Shown here piece by piece: positions 41,589-49,372 of a DNA stretch of 64,000 bases (within the stretch, counting starts at the first letter, position 1; every line of letters begins with the position of its first letter). Source of the DNA: Cohnella sp. OV330. GTDB lineage: Bacteria; Bacillota; Bacilli; Paenibacillales; Paenibacillaceae. A model generated the notes under the pieces. The model was not told the DNA's origin. It made no database searches and worked only from the letters and a program-made list of their open reading frames with translations. A program made the position numbers and the translations under genes. The stretch covers positions 62,001 through 126,000 of the forward strand of contig NZ_FOKE01000013.1 of assembly GCF_900112065.1 (NCBI RefSeq). Reading direction: 5' to 3'.

Positions 41589-41927
41589 ATGGCCCAGGAC
41601 GACAAGCTCGCGGTGCTGAAGGCGCTGTCCAACGAGACGCGTCTCAACATCCTGTGCTGGCTGCGGGAGCCCGAGAAGCAGTTCAATCCCCAGCCTGCCG
41701 AGGTGCAAACGGCGTTTCCCGGCGGCGTCTGCGTGGGCAGCATTCAGGAAAAGGCCGGGCTGACGCAGTCGGTCATTTCTTCCTACCTGGCCTCTATGCA
41801 AAAAGCCGGATTGCTCGAATCGCGCCGGTGCGGACAATGGACATACTATAGGCGGAACGAGCAAGGAATCGCGTCGTTTCTGAACGAATTGTCGGCGCAG
41901 ATGCAGGCGAAGACGGACTCGCTGTAA
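41589..41927 (+). CDS. ArsR-family transcriptional regulator
   Basis: 112 residues with a winged helix: LKALSNETRLNILCWLREPE, recognition region IQEKAGLTQSVISSYLASMQ, wing ESRRCGQWTYYR. It has Cys residues near 24, 53 and 79 (LCWL, GVCVG, RRCGQ), so redox or metal sensing is possible. AAGGAGGTG stands a few bases before the ATG. An inverted-repeat operator lies between it and the following flavin oxidoreductase gene, which it likely controls. Confidence 0.92.
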   Translation: MAQDDKLAVLKALSNETRLNILCWLREPEKQFNPQPAEVQTAFPGGVCVGSIQEKAGLTQSVISSYLASMQKAGLLESRRCGQWTYYRRNEQGIASFLNELSAQMQAKTDSL

Positions 41928-41953
41928 ATCTGTCGCTTGCGCTCGCCCGCGCT

Positions 41954-41979
41954 TATCTATATATTCATATTTATAGATA
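41954..41979. promoter_or_regulatory. Inverted repeat operator upstream of the old yellow enzyme gene
   Basis: TATCTATA (41954-41961) and TATAGATA (41972-41979) form a 26-bp dyad in an AT-rich island within GC-rich DNA, about 40 bases before the oxidoreductase start. Suited to an ArsR dimer. Confidence 0.6.
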
Positions 41980-42017
41980 TATAAAAATAAGGGCAACTGC
42001 CCCAAGGAGAGAAACGC

Positions 42018-43130
42018 ATGAGCGCATCCCAAACCGCAACATCGTTGTTTGAACCGTTCGCCCAAGGAAAACTGAAGCTCGACAGCCGGATCGTCATGGC
42101 GCCGATGACCCGCGGCTTCTCGCCGAACGGCGTGCCCGGTCCTAACGTGGCCGGCTACTACCGCCGCAGGGCGGAAAACAACGTCGGCCTGATCATCACG
42201 GAAGGCACGGTGATCAATCACCCCGCCGCCGCTGCCGACCGCGACGTCCCTCACTTCTACGGCGAAGCGGCGCTTGAAGGCTGGGCGCGCGTCGTCCGCG
42301 AGGTCCACGAGGCAGGCGGCAAGATCGCCCCGCAGATCTGGCACGTGGGCACGGCGCGCCAGCGCGACAAGTTCCCCGAATCGGACGCCGCGCCGATCGG
42401 ACCTTCCGGCCTTGGCCTGACGGGCGAGCAAGTGTCCGAACCGTTGACTAAGGAAGAGATCCGCGGTCTCGTCGCGGGATATGCGCAGGCGGCGGCCGAC
42501 GCCAAGCGGATCGGCTTCGACGGCGTGGAGATCCACGGCGCGCACGGTTACTTGATCGATCAATTTTTCTGGGAAAACACGAACAAGCGGGACGACGAAT
42601 ACGGCGGCGATCTGGTCGGCCGCACGCGGTTCGCGGTCGAGGTCATCGAAGCGGTCCGCGCCGCCGTCGGTCCCGACTTCCCGATCATCTTCCGCTTCTC
42701 CCAGTGGAAGCCGGTGGACTACAACGCCAAGCTCGCGCCTACGCCGGAAGCGCTGGAGCGGTTCCTCGCTCCGCTGTCCGCGGCGGGCGTCGATATCTTC
42801 CACTGCTCCACGCGCCGCTTCTGGGAGCCTGAATTCGAGGGATCGGACCTGAACCTGGCGGGCTGGACGAAGAAACTGACCGGCAAGCCGACCATCACGG
42901 TCGGGTCCGTCGGCCTCGACTCCGAGTTCACGAGTCTCTTCGCCGAAGGCAAAGGCGCGGATAACGTGGGCCTGGATGCGCTCGTCGAGCGCCTGGAACG
43001 CGGAGAGTTCGATCTCGTCGCCGTCGGCCGCGCGCTGCTGAACGATCCGTCGTGGGCGAGCAAGATTCGCGAGGGCCGTGCCGAAGAGCTCCGGGCGTTC
43101 ACGCGGGAAGCGCTCGGCTCGCTCAGCTAA
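42018..43130 (+). CDS. NADH:flavin oxidoreductase, old yellow enzyme family
   Basis: 370 residues, FMN-dependent ene-reductase fold: KLDSRIVMAPMTRGFSPNGVP, QIWHVGTARQ, GFDGVEIHGAHGYLIDQF with the paired His-Ala-His site, ENTNKRDDEYGG and a C-terminal VAVGRALLNDPSWASKI. It reduces alpha,beta-unsaturated carbonyls or related electrophiles. Together with the ArsR gene 90 bases upstream it looks like a stress-inducible detoxification pair. Start after AAGGAGAG. Confidence 0.93.
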   Translation: MSASQTATSLFEPFAQGKLKLDSRIVMAPMTRGFSPNGVPGPNVAGYYRRRAENNVGLIITEGTVINHPAAAADRDVPHFYGEAALEGWARVVREVHEAGGKIAPQIWHVGTARQRDKFPESDAAPIGPSGLGLTGEQVSEPLTKEEIRGLVAGYAQAAADAKRIGFDGVEIHGAHGYLIDQFFWENTNKRDDEYGGDLVGRTRFAVEVIEAVRAAVGPDFPIIFRFSQWKPVDYNAKLAPTPEALERFLAPLSAAGVDIFHCSTRRFWEPEFEGSDLNLAGWTKKLTGKPTITVGSVGLDSEFTSLFAEGKGADNVGLDALVERLERGEFDLVAVGRALLNDPSWASKIREGRAEELRAFTREALGSLS

Positions 43131-43144
43131 TACCGGCAACCGAA

Positions 43145-43172
43145 GGCGCGCGGAGCGATCCGCGCGCCTCTC
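43145..43172 (+). terminator. Terminator of the old yellow enzyme gene
   Basis: A 10-bp GC stem (GGCGCGCGGA / TCCGCGCGCC) with loop GCGA, 14 bases after the stop; the T-tract is weak (TCTCGCATGCTT). Confidence 0.65.
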
Positions 43173-43260
43173 GCATGCTTCCCGGGCAACCCGCGTGTTA
43201 TAATTCGAAGACGCGCGGCCATTCCCGCGGAACATCCGATGAACAAAGGAGCCTAACCCC

Positions 43261-44214
43261 TTGACCCAAGTCCGCAAAGTCATCATCGACGCCGACACCG
43301 GCATCGACGATGCGCTCGCCATTTTATACGCGCTCAAGTCCCCCGCGCTCCGCGTCGAGGGCATCACGACCGTCTTCGGCAACGTGGACGTGCAGCAAGC
43401 GACGGAGAATACGCTGCGCATCATTAAGCTGGCCGGGCCCGCTTATGAAGTGCCCGTCGCGATCGGCGCCGACCGTCCGCTGAAGCGGCCGCCGACCGGC
43501 TTCTCCGCGCACGTGCACGGGCACAACGGCATCGGCGACGCCGAGCTTCCGCCCGCCGAGCAGCGGGCGCTCGCGGAGCGCGCCGAAGACTTCATCGTCC
43601 GCAAGGCCGACGAGCTGGACGGCGAGCTCGTCCTGATCACCCTCGGACGGCTGACGAACGTCGCGCTCGCCTTGGCCAAGGATCCCGGTCTGGCGCGCAA
43701 GATCAAGCAAGTCTACGTGATGGGCGGCGCCGTACAGGTCGCCGGCAACGTGACGCCGGTAGCGGAGGCGAACATCTGGGGCGACCCCGAGGCCGCCGAT
43801 ATCGTCTTCGCTTCCGGACTCGACATCGTGATGATCGGCCTCGACGTCACGATGAAGACGCACCTCGCGCAGGAGCACCTGGACTTCCTGCAGCGCCGGT
43901 GCCGGCCGGAAAATCGCGAGATCGTCGACTTCCTGCGGACCTCGATGGCCTACTACTTCGAGTTCTACCGGCAGGCCAACCACTTCGTCGACGCGGCGCC
44001 GATGCACGATCCGCTCACGGTGCTCGCCGCCGAAGAGCCCGGACTCGTCACCAACCGCACGATGCGCGTCACCGTCGAATGCGAGAGCGCGCTCTGCGCC
44101 GGCATGACGGTCGCGGACCTGCGGCCGAGCCCGAGCGTCGGCACGCCGATCCAGGTCAGCGTGGACGTCGACGCCAAGACGGCGGTCGGCAAGCTGCTGT
44201 CGGTCTTTATCTGA
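43261..44214 (+). CDS. Nucleoside hydrolase (IunH/RihA type)
   Basis: 317 residues. The calcium-binding signature DADTGIDDALAI is at the N terminus, followed by VFGNVDVQQATENTLRI, VHGHNGIGD, VYVMGGAVQVAGNVTPVAEANIWGDPEAA and a final HDPLTVLAA. It cleaves ribonucleosides to base and ribose. TTG start with AAAGGAG nine to ten bases upstream. A strong hairpin follows. Confidence 0.95.
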   Translation: MTQVRKVIIDADTGIDDALAILYALKSPALRVEGITTVFGNVDVQQATENTLRIIKLAGPAYEVPVAIGADRPLKRPPTGFSAHVHGHNGIGDAELPPAEQRALAERAEDFIVRKADELDGELVLITLGRLTNVALALAKDPGLARKIKQVYVMGGAVQVAGNVTPVAEANIWGDPEAADIVFASGLDIVMIGLDVTMKTHLAQEHLDFLQRRCRPENREIVDFLRTSMAYYFEFYRQANHFVDAAPMHDPLTVLAAEEPGLVTNRTMRVTVECESALCAGMTVADLRPSPSVGTPIQVSVDVDAKTAVGKLLSVFI

Positions 44215-44229
44215 ATAAGCTTGGAGCTC

Positions 44230-44277
44230 CAAGTCACCGCGTCTGTCAGGCTGTATGATGACAGATTCGGTGACTTG
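44230..44277 (+). terminator. Terminator-like hairpin after nucleoside hydrolase gene
   Basis: CAAGTCACCG/CGGTGACTTG outer stem and CTGTCA/TGACAG inner stem, followed by a modest TCTCACTTCT tail. Confidence 0.65.
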
Positions 44278-44299
44278 TCTCACTTCTGGGGGAATAACC

Positions 44300-44365
44300 A
44301 TGACAATTAGAATGGAGGGGAGGATAACAAGCCGCAGAGGAGAGCGTTTTTATGAGCGACAATAA
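44300..44365 (+). CDS. Possible 21-residue leader ORF overlapping the SDR start
   Basis: ATG with GGGGA seven bases before it reads MTIRMEGRITSRRGERFYE and stops 14 bases inside the next gene. The SDR ribosome site lies within it, so translation could be coupled. It may equally be chance. Confidence 0.25.
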   Translation: MTIRMEGRITSRRGERFYERQ

Positions 44366-45080
44366 AAAAATCGCGCTGGTCACGGGCGGCAATCAGGGCA
44401 TCGGGTTCGAAATCTGCCGCCAGCTCGGCCAAGCGGGCGTCCGCGTTCTCGTCGGCGCGCGAAACCCGGAGCGCGGAGCCGAAGCGGCCCGCCTGCTGAA
44501 CGCGGAAGGCGGCGATGCCGCAAGCGTCCGGATGGACGTCACCGATGCAGAGCAAGTGACGGCCGCGGCAGAGGACGTCGCGCGAAGCTACGGAAGGCTG
44601 GACATCCTCGTCAACAACGCCGGCGTGCTCCTGCCCGAGTCGCGCCCGAGCGAATCCGGCGCGGAGCTTGTCCGGCAAGTCTACGAGACCAACGTGTTCG
44701 GGGTCGTCCGCGTTACGCAGGCCATGCTTCCCTTGCTCCGCAAGTCGGCCGGCGGACGGATCGTCAATATGTCGAGCTCGCTCGCCTCGCTCCGGCTGCA
44801 CGGCGATCCGACGTTCGAGCTGGGGACATTCCTGATGCTCGGCTACAATTCGTCCAAGACGGCGCTCAACGCGTTGACCGTCATGTGGGCCAAGGACCTG
44901 GCCGAGGCCGGCATCAAGGTCAATGCGGCGGATCCCGGCTACTGCGCGACCGCCATGACGGGCTATGCCTCTCCCCGATTCGCTGCCGAAGGCGCGCGGA
45001 CGCCGGTCCGCCTCTCGCTGCTGCCGGACGACGGGCCCAGCGGCGGATTGTTCGGGGACAACGGTCCGATCCCTTGGTGA
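44352..45080 (+). CDS. Short-chain dehydrogenase/reductase
   Basis: 242 residues of the classical SDR fold. TGGNQGIG cofactor motif, LVNNAG, catalytic Ser in IVNMSSSLASL and Tyr-Lys in GYNSSKTALN, then ADPGYCATAMTG. The C terminus (DDGPSGGLFGDNGPIPW) resembles carbonyl-reductase-like SDRs that need no tetramer. Probably reduces a small ketone or aldehyde with NADPH. AGAGGAGAG precedes the ATG. No terminator is obvious before the convergent HD-GYP gene, 22 bases on. Confidence 0.92.
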   Translation: MSDNKKIALVTGGNQGIGFEICRQLGQAGVRVLVGARNPERGAEAARLLNAEGGDAASVRMDVTDAEQVTAAAEDVARSYGRLDILVNNAGVLLPESRPSESGAELVRQVYETNVFGVVRVTQAMLPLLRKSAGGRIVNMSSSLASLRLHGDPTFELGTFLMLGYNSSKTALNALTVMWAKDLAEAGIKVNAADPGYCATAMTGYASPRFAAEGARTPVRLSLLPDDGPSGGLFGDNGPIPW

Positions 45081-45102
45081 ACGCGACGCGCCCGGCTTTT
45101 AT

Positions 45103-46116
45103 TTAGATGATGATCTCCTCGATGTTCAAATGCCGCTCCCGCTTGAGGTCGATGAAGCCGTCGCCGACCTTCACGAGCGGATGCATGTCCTCCTGCGGGT
45201 CGAGGTACACGACCTCTCCCCAGCGTCCGTCGCTCAGCTTGACCTGGCGACCCAGCAAGTGCCGGATGATCTGCTCGAGGAATATGCCGACGATATGCGG
45301 ATCCAGCTCCCCGAACGAGCCGTTGCGCATCTCGCTGACGACTCTGTAGAAGGGCATCGGCTCGTGATAAGGACGCCTGGAAGACATCGCGTGGAAAATA
45401 TCGGCGACCGCCACTACCCGGCTCATCGCGTCCATCTCGCTGTTGCGGATGCCGTACGGATAGCCGCGTCCGTCGTTGCGTTCGTGGTGCTGCAGCGCGA
45501 CCAGCGCCACGCGCGGATTGATTTTCGGATTCGCTTTCAAAATCTCATAACCGTATACGGCATGCAGCTTCATCTCCGCGTACTCGTCCGCCGTCAGCCT
45601 GCCCGGCTTGAGCAGAATTCCATCCGGGATCCTGACCTTCCCCACGTCGTGCAGCGACGCGGCGAGCGACAGCAGGGAGACTTCGTCGTCCCCCCACCCC
45701 AGCCAGCGCCCGATCAGCGTGGAAAGCACGCTGACGCCGATGTTGTGCTGATGCGTATATTCATCCTTCGCTTTGACCGTATGGAACAGGCTGAACATAT
45801 CCTTGTTCTCCGAGATCTGCATGACCATCGGCGTCAGCGTGTGCTCGATCTCGTCCGGATCGAGATGGCCGACCTCCCGGACCCGCTCGAACATCTCCTT
45901 CGTGAACTGCACGGCCTGCGACATCATCGCGGCGGACTCCGAGTCCTGCGCTCCGCTCTCCTGCTCGGCCATTCGAATCTCATCGGGATCCACCCGGTAG
46001 TTCTCCAGTAATTCGATATGCGCCTTCTCAAGGGCAACCCCTGCCGGCACGAGCACCAACCCGTTATGGACGATGTCGTGCTTGACCCTTTTGCCTAAGA
46101 GCTCCGCATGTCTCAT
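45103..46116 (-). CDS. HD-GYP domain phosphodiesterase
   Basis: 337 residues. After a 100-residue N-terminal region lies an HD domain (LAASLHDVGKVRIPDGILLK) with the GYP extension HHERNDGRGYPYGI, the signature of c-di-GMP phosphodiesterases. Metal ligands HD and later HH are present. No receiver or membrane segment is attached. The start at 46116 is eight bases after AGGAGG. A likely role is lowering c-di-GMP to control motility or development. Confidence 0.93.
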   Translation of the reverse strand: MRHAELLGKRVKHDIVHNGLVLVPAGVALEKAHIELLENYRVDPDEIRMAEQESGAQDSESAAMMSQAVQFTKEMFERVREVGHLDPDEIEHTLTPMVMQISENKDMFSLFHTVKAKDEYTHQHNIGVSVLSTLIGRWLGWGDDEVSLLSLAASLHDVGKVRIPDGILLKPGRLTADEYAEMKLHAVYGYEILKANPKINPRVALVALQHHERNDGRGYPYGIRNSEMDAMSRVVAVADIFHAMSSRRPYHEPMPFYRVVSEMRNGSFGELDPHIVGIFLEQIIRHLLGRQVKLSDGRWGEVVYLDPQEDMHPLVKVGDGFIDLKRERHLNIEEIII

Positions 46117-46302
46117 CGGGCTTTCCTCCTGTCGCCCATTTGATTTTATGGACGCTCTTTCCAGTTTAATCTTTTCGGCGCCGTACTTAAAGAGAACAAA
46201 AATGATACCGTCTGCGACGAGCGCCCCAGGTTGATTGGCCGGAACGGACCGCGGGTAATGGAGGATATCAAGCGGCGCATGAGCCGGAAGGAGGGTGCAG
46301 AG

Positions 46303-46473
46303 ATGTCGATGCCCGAGCGATATCTGGGTCAATCGGAGTTGCTGGAGGAGGACTACGAGCGTCCGCGCGACGGCGAGCCAGTCGCCGTCTCGTTCATCGA
46401 GTATTCCGCTTACTTCGCCATTCTGCTTGGTTTGTTTTATTTCCTCACCCAATACGTGCTCCCGAGTTTTTAA
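46303..46473 (+). CDS. Small single-span membrane protein, tandem paralogue 1
   Basis: 56 residues: a charged N-terminal half (LGQSELLEEDYERPRDGEP) and one C-terminal membrane segment (FAILLGLFYFLTQYVLPSF). The ATG is preceded by GGAGGGTG. The membrane part matches the following gene, so the two arose by duplication. No known family is recognised. Confidence 0.72.
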   Translation: MSMPERYLGQSELLEEDYERPRDGEPVAVSFIEYSAYFAILLGLFYFLTQYVLPSF

Positions 46474-46496
46474 TATTAGACTAGGAGGGTTCGACC

Positions 46497-46658
46497 ATGT
46501 CCATCGAACAGCGCAACGTCGAGTACGAGCAACACAACGTAGAGAGAAAGTACGATTCCAGCCTCGTCGCCTCGACCTTCATCAAGTATACTGCTTACGT
46601 CCTCATCATCTTCGGCGTTCTGTATTTCCTGGCCCGCTATATTATCCCGAAGTTTTGA
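46497..46658 (+). CDS. Small single-span membrane protein, tandem paralogue 2
   Basis: 53 residues: a polar N-terminal half (EQRNVEYEQHNVERKYDSS) and a membrane segment VLIIFGVLYFLARYIIPKF. Aligning the last 29 residues with its neighbour gives a shared pattern F-I-Y-AY-------G--YFL--Y--P-F. Ribosome site AGGAGGG seven bases before the ATG, 23 bases after the previous stop. A strong terminator follows. Confidence 0.75.
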   Translation: MSIEQRNVEYEQHNVERKYDSSLVASTFIKYTAYVLIIFGVLYFLARYIIPKF

Positions 46659-46687
46659 GTCAAGACCCGCAGCATGGCGCAGTAAAA

Positions 46688-46745
46688 AAGCAGGCAAGGC
46701 CGAACGCCCCTTCGCCGTCAGGGACGCTTGGCCTTGCCTGCTTGC
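46688..46745. terminator. Strong bidirectional terminator
   Basis: A 14-bp stem (AAGCAGGCAAGGCC / GGCCTTGCCTGCTT) with a 28-base loop, between the small membrane protein genes and the convergent DUF6509 gene; AAAAAA on the left serves as the T-tract of the minus strand. Confidence 0.85.
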
Positions 46746-46757
46746 CGTGCGAACGGT

Positions 46758-47048
46758 CTATTCGTCTTCCGGCAGGTGCGCCGCGCAAAAGGCGGCCAAC
46801 TCGGCGAGCTCTTCCGGCTCCGCATCCAGCGGCAGATAGCGGTTCGTCGTCTTTTCCGTCCAATCGCACGTCAAGATGCCCGAGGTCTCGCCCTCGTCCT
46901 TGTAGACGACGCGCGCGTAAACGCCGTGCTCCGAATAGAGCTCGTCCTCTTCGTCCACCTCGACCTCCAGCTTGAATTCGTATCGCCGTCCGCTCAGGAT
47001 GCCGAAGGGATCCTTTACTTGCTCGACCGTATATGCCGTGATGTTCAT
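46758..47048 (-). CDS. DUF6509 family protein
   Basis: A 96-residue acidic soluble protein beginning with MNITAYTVEQVKDPFGILSG, then RRYEFKLEVEVDEEDELYSEH, matching the DUF6509 pattern of Paenibacillaceae and Bacillaceae as I recall it. No function is known. GGAGG is present upstream. Ends at the shared terminator. Confidence 0.75.
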   Translation of the reverse strand: MNITAYTVEQVKDPFGILSGRRYEFKLEVEVDEEDELYSEHGVYARVVYKDEGETSGILTCDWTEKTTNRYLPLDAEPEELAELAAFCAAHLPEDE

Positions 47049-47179
47049 TTCCCGTCCTCCCTCGAATTGGCCGTGTTAACAGTATACAATGCCGGGACGC
47101 GAATACAACCGGCCGCATTGGCGTCTATTCCTGGCGGGATCGGTCCATACTGACCTTAAAAGGGAGGCTGAGCGGCGTC

Positions 47180-47404
47180 ATGGGAGATGCGAATGATCAG
47201 CGGCAGGAAAACGAGCGGTTTTTCGAGGAAGTCAAACGCAAATACTTGGCCGACATGAAGACGCGGTTCGGCTTTACGGACCTGCAAGCGACGCAGGCCG
47301 AGAGCCTGGCGAACTGGGCGTTCGACAGCGGCTTCGGGAGCGGCGTCAGCTATGCGCGCTACGAAGAGGCGTTGTCTTTGCTGCGGCCCGGACGAAGGGC
47401 CTGA
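47180..47404 (+). CDS. Small conserved-looking protein of unknown function
   Basis: 74 residues, highly charged, with FFEEVKRKYLADMKTRFGFT and AESLANWAFDSGFGSGVSYA. Probably helical and soluble. The ribosome site GGGAGG is about 12 bases before the ATG, and a good terminator follows. I recognise no family. Confidence 0.65.
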   Translation: MGDANDQRQENERFFEEVKRKYLADMKTRFGFTDLQATQAESLANWAFDSGFGSGVSYARYEEALSLLRPGRRA

Positions 47405-47416
47405 ACGCGGCAGGAG

Positions 47417-47446
47417 AGTCTGACGGAGACCGTCAGACTCTTTTAT
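47417..47446 (+). terminator. Terminator of the 74-residue protein gene
   Basis: AGTCTGACGG / CGTCAGACT stem, four-base loop, then CTTTTATT. The right arm overlaps the last codons of the convergent gene. Confidence 0.85.
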
Positions 47447-48068
47447 TGACCGGGGAGCGGCCGGCGGGAAATGCCCGTTCGCCCGGACCCGCTTGCACGC
47501 GCTTCGCCTCGTCCAGCAGGCGCGCGACCCTGGCCTTATCCCGCATGATCCGCTCGATGTCGAACAGGACGGGAATCAACGCGGAAGTCGGCCCCTGCAT
47601 GACCGGCCCTCGCTGCTCGATGCCGAGCCCGAAGACGATCCGTAGCATGCGGTACAGCCTGCGCTCGATGAGCGCGACATAATAGCGGGGAGCGAATCGC
47701 TCCGCATGATCGTGGAAAATCTCGAGGAAAGTACCGAAGCGTCCCTGTCGTTGGTAGGCTTCCGCGATGCACAGCTTGTCGATCTCCCAGATCCGGTACG
47801 GAGATTCGCGGATCTCCGGCTCCGACGAGAAGGGATGCTTGTTCGGCCCTTCGACCGTGCTGCGAGGATTGCCAGGACGATACGGGACGAACTCGATCGT
47901 CCCGATCGTTCGCCGGCGAATAAACGGCGAACGCCCTCCGCGCAACAGTACGTATCGAATCCCTTCGATCGCGCAGGGGGCGTTGGCCCATCCGTATTTG
48001 CTGCAGAAATACGCCCAGGTCCGGCGGAACGACCGGTCCTGGCGTTTGCTCCCGACTAGTGCGTACAT
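47433..48068 (-). CDS. GNAT-like acyltransferase, autoinducer-synthase-like
   Basis: 211 residues. A GNAT-type core is suggested by RTIGTIEFVPYRPG, then YRIWEIDKLCIAEAYQRQGRF (acyl-CoA/ACP-binding loop) and YYVALIERRLYRMLRIVFG. The order, a WEIDKL strand then an R-x-x-G/R loop and a long helix, resembles N-acyl amino acid or acyl-homoserine-lactone synthase-like GNATs rather than simple acetyltransferases. That comparison is by eye. A perfect operator-like palindrome lies about 110 bases upstream. GGGGGGAG precedes the ATG. Confidence 0.6.
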   Translation of the reverse strand: MYALVGSKRQDRSFRRTWAYFCSKYGWANAPCAIEGIRYVLLRGGRSPFIRRRTIGTIEFVPYRPGNPRSTVEGPNKHPFSSEPEIRESPYRIWEIDKLCIAEAYQRQGRFGTFLEIFHDHAERFAPRYYVALIERRLYRMLRIVFGLGIEQRGPVMQGPTSALIPVLFDIERIMRDKARVARLLDEAKRVQAGPGERAFPAGRSPVNKRV

Positions 48069-48178
48069 TGCGACTCCCCCCTATGTCAGGCATGGCCGAA
48101 CGCGGAGCCTGGCCGTCCCCGTTCCGATCTGCGAAGCTTTTTTCTGTCGTTCCTAAAACGAGTCTGTACTTGGCTTAT

Positions 48179-48195
48179 TGATACATTATGTATCA
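48179..48195. promoter_or_regulatory. 17-bp palindrome, candidate operator
   Basis: TGATACAT-T-ATGTATCA: two perfect 8-bp arms around one base, in an AT-rich patch upstream of the minus-strand GNAT-like gene. No matching regulator was identified nearby. 48069-48336 holds no other gene. Confidence 0.5.
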
Positions 48196-48336
48196 TCATA
48201 AGCAAATTCAGATTAGCACCGCTCTATGAGACTGTCAATAGAAAATACCGATTCTAGCGAACCGGTACTGGGCGCTTCTTTTTATATTTGCCGGATCCTT
48301 TATGCGATGATGTCATGCCCGCTTTTCCCTGCAGGA

Positions 48337-48891
48337 TTACGTCGAATGGACCAGATGCTCCCGGGTCACGCTGTAAATGCGATGATGCTCCCAAACGCCG
48401 TTAATCTTCAAATAGTACTCGGCCAGCCCCTCGTATTTAAACCCGTTTTTCTCAATTACGCGAATCGATGCCAGATTGCGCGGCATGACCGCCGCCTGTA
48501 CCCGATGCAGTCCCGCCTCGCCGAACGCGAAGCTCACCGCCTGCCCCAGCGCCTCCGTCATGCGTCCGCGTCCGTTCTCGTCCTGGTCCATGTAGTAGCC
48601 CACCGTGCAGCTCTCCCATGCGCCGCGCACGACATTGCTCAGATTTACGCGTCCGACCAGCCGGTCCGCGTCCCGGAGGAAAATGCCGAAGCTATATCCG
48701 CTTCCGCGCTCCCAATGCAGCTCATCCTGGTCGAGCATGTCGCGAATGCCGGCCTCCGTGAACTCCCGCTCGGCGCGAACCGGCTCGAACGGCTCGAAGA
48801 ACGCGCGGTTGCGCCGTCGCAGATCCAGCAGCGCCGCCGCGTCTCCCTTCTTCAGCCTGCGTATGTATACGCCCGCCATCGCTTTTCCCAT
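48337..48891 (-). CDS. GNAT acetyltransferase, RimJ/RimL type
   Basis: 184 residues: VYIRRLKKGDAAALLDLRRR, RLVGRVNLSNVVRGAWESC, then the acetyl-CoA loop DQDENGRGRMTEALGQAV and a RNLASIRVIEKNGFKYEGLA tail typical of ribosomal-protein or small-substrate N-acetyltransferases. The start could be either of two close Met codons (MGKAM). The target is unknown. Confidence 0.92.
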   Translation of the reverse strand: MGKAMAGVYIRRLKKGDAAALLDLRRRNRAFFEPFEPVRAEREFTEAGIRDMLDQDELHWERGSGYSFGIFLRDADRLVGRVNLSNVVRGAWESCTVGYYMDQDENGRGRMTEALGQAVSFAFGEAGLHRVQAAVMPRNLASIRVIEKNGFKYEGLAEYYLKINGVWEHHRIYSVTREHLVHST

Positions 48892-48920
48892 CCTCTCCCG
48901 TTATCCTGTCCCGACGACTG

Positions 48921-48957
48921 AAAATAAAAGCTTCGCCTCTCCGAAGAAAGGCGAAGC
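48921..48957 (-). terminator. Terminator of the NHLP-like gene
   Basis: GCTTCGCC / GGCGAAGC stem with a 12-base loop; on the minus strand it is followed by TTTTATTTT. Confidence 0.75.
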
Positions 48958-48981
48958 CGTTCGGGCATTCCGCCCGCCGCA

Positions 48982-49239
48982 TTAATCCAAAGTCGCTTCG
49001 TCGGAGCCCAGCTCCCCGGTCGGCCACGTCTCTTGAAGGCCGTGCACGACGATATCCAGGCCGTCCGGGCCATGATCCCGCGCGGACATCCGGATGCCGT
49101 CCGGCAGCGACTCGCCGGTCAGCAGCCTGCAGGCCATCTCCGGATCGTTCAGCGCGAGCAGCTTGAAAGCCTCGTCCTCCGCCGCGCGCTCCTTGATTTT
49201 GTTCACGTAGGCGTATGCTTGCTCCAATGACCAGCTCAT
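48982..49239 (-). CDS. Small protein resembling an NHLP (nitrile-hydratase-like) leader
   Basis: 85 residues. From residue 5: LEQAYAYVNKIKERAAED, then FKLLALNDPEMACRLLTG, LPDGIRMSARDHGPDGLDIV. This follows the nitrile-hydratase alpha-subunit-like leader pattern (helical D-x-F-LL-DP-A stretch, LPxG, then a strand ending D-L-x-h-V). Such leaders guide modification of peptide natural products, but no modifying enzyme lies within the window and the tail (ETWPTGELGSDEATLD) lacks an obvious core. It may be a stand-alone relative. The ATG at 49239 has GAGGAG eight bases upstream. Confidence 0.55.
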   Translation of the reverse strand: MSWSLEQAYAYVNKIKERAAEDEAFKLLALNDPEMACRLLTGESLPDGIRMSARDHGPDGLDIVVHGLQETWPTGELGSDEATLD

Positions 49240-49341
49240 CGCCGTCACTCCTCGCTATCGGATTTCCGGTACTGCTCATTATTTATCCAGAAATCCGCCT
49301 CGCATACCACCTGCCGTACCGAAGCGTCCGCGAAAAGCACG

Positions 49342-49364
49342 AAAACCGGCGGCATTCGCGCCGG
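49342..49364 (-). terminator. Terminator of greA
   Basis: CCGGCG / CGCCGG arms with a short loop; the minus strand continues with TTTTCGTG. Confidence 0.65.
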
Positions 49365-49372
49365 CAGCGCCC

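Noticed and set aside
48226..48921. Plus-strand frame across the RimJ/RimL-type gene
   Set aside because: It covers a well-supported acetyltransferase in antisense and has no ribosome site.
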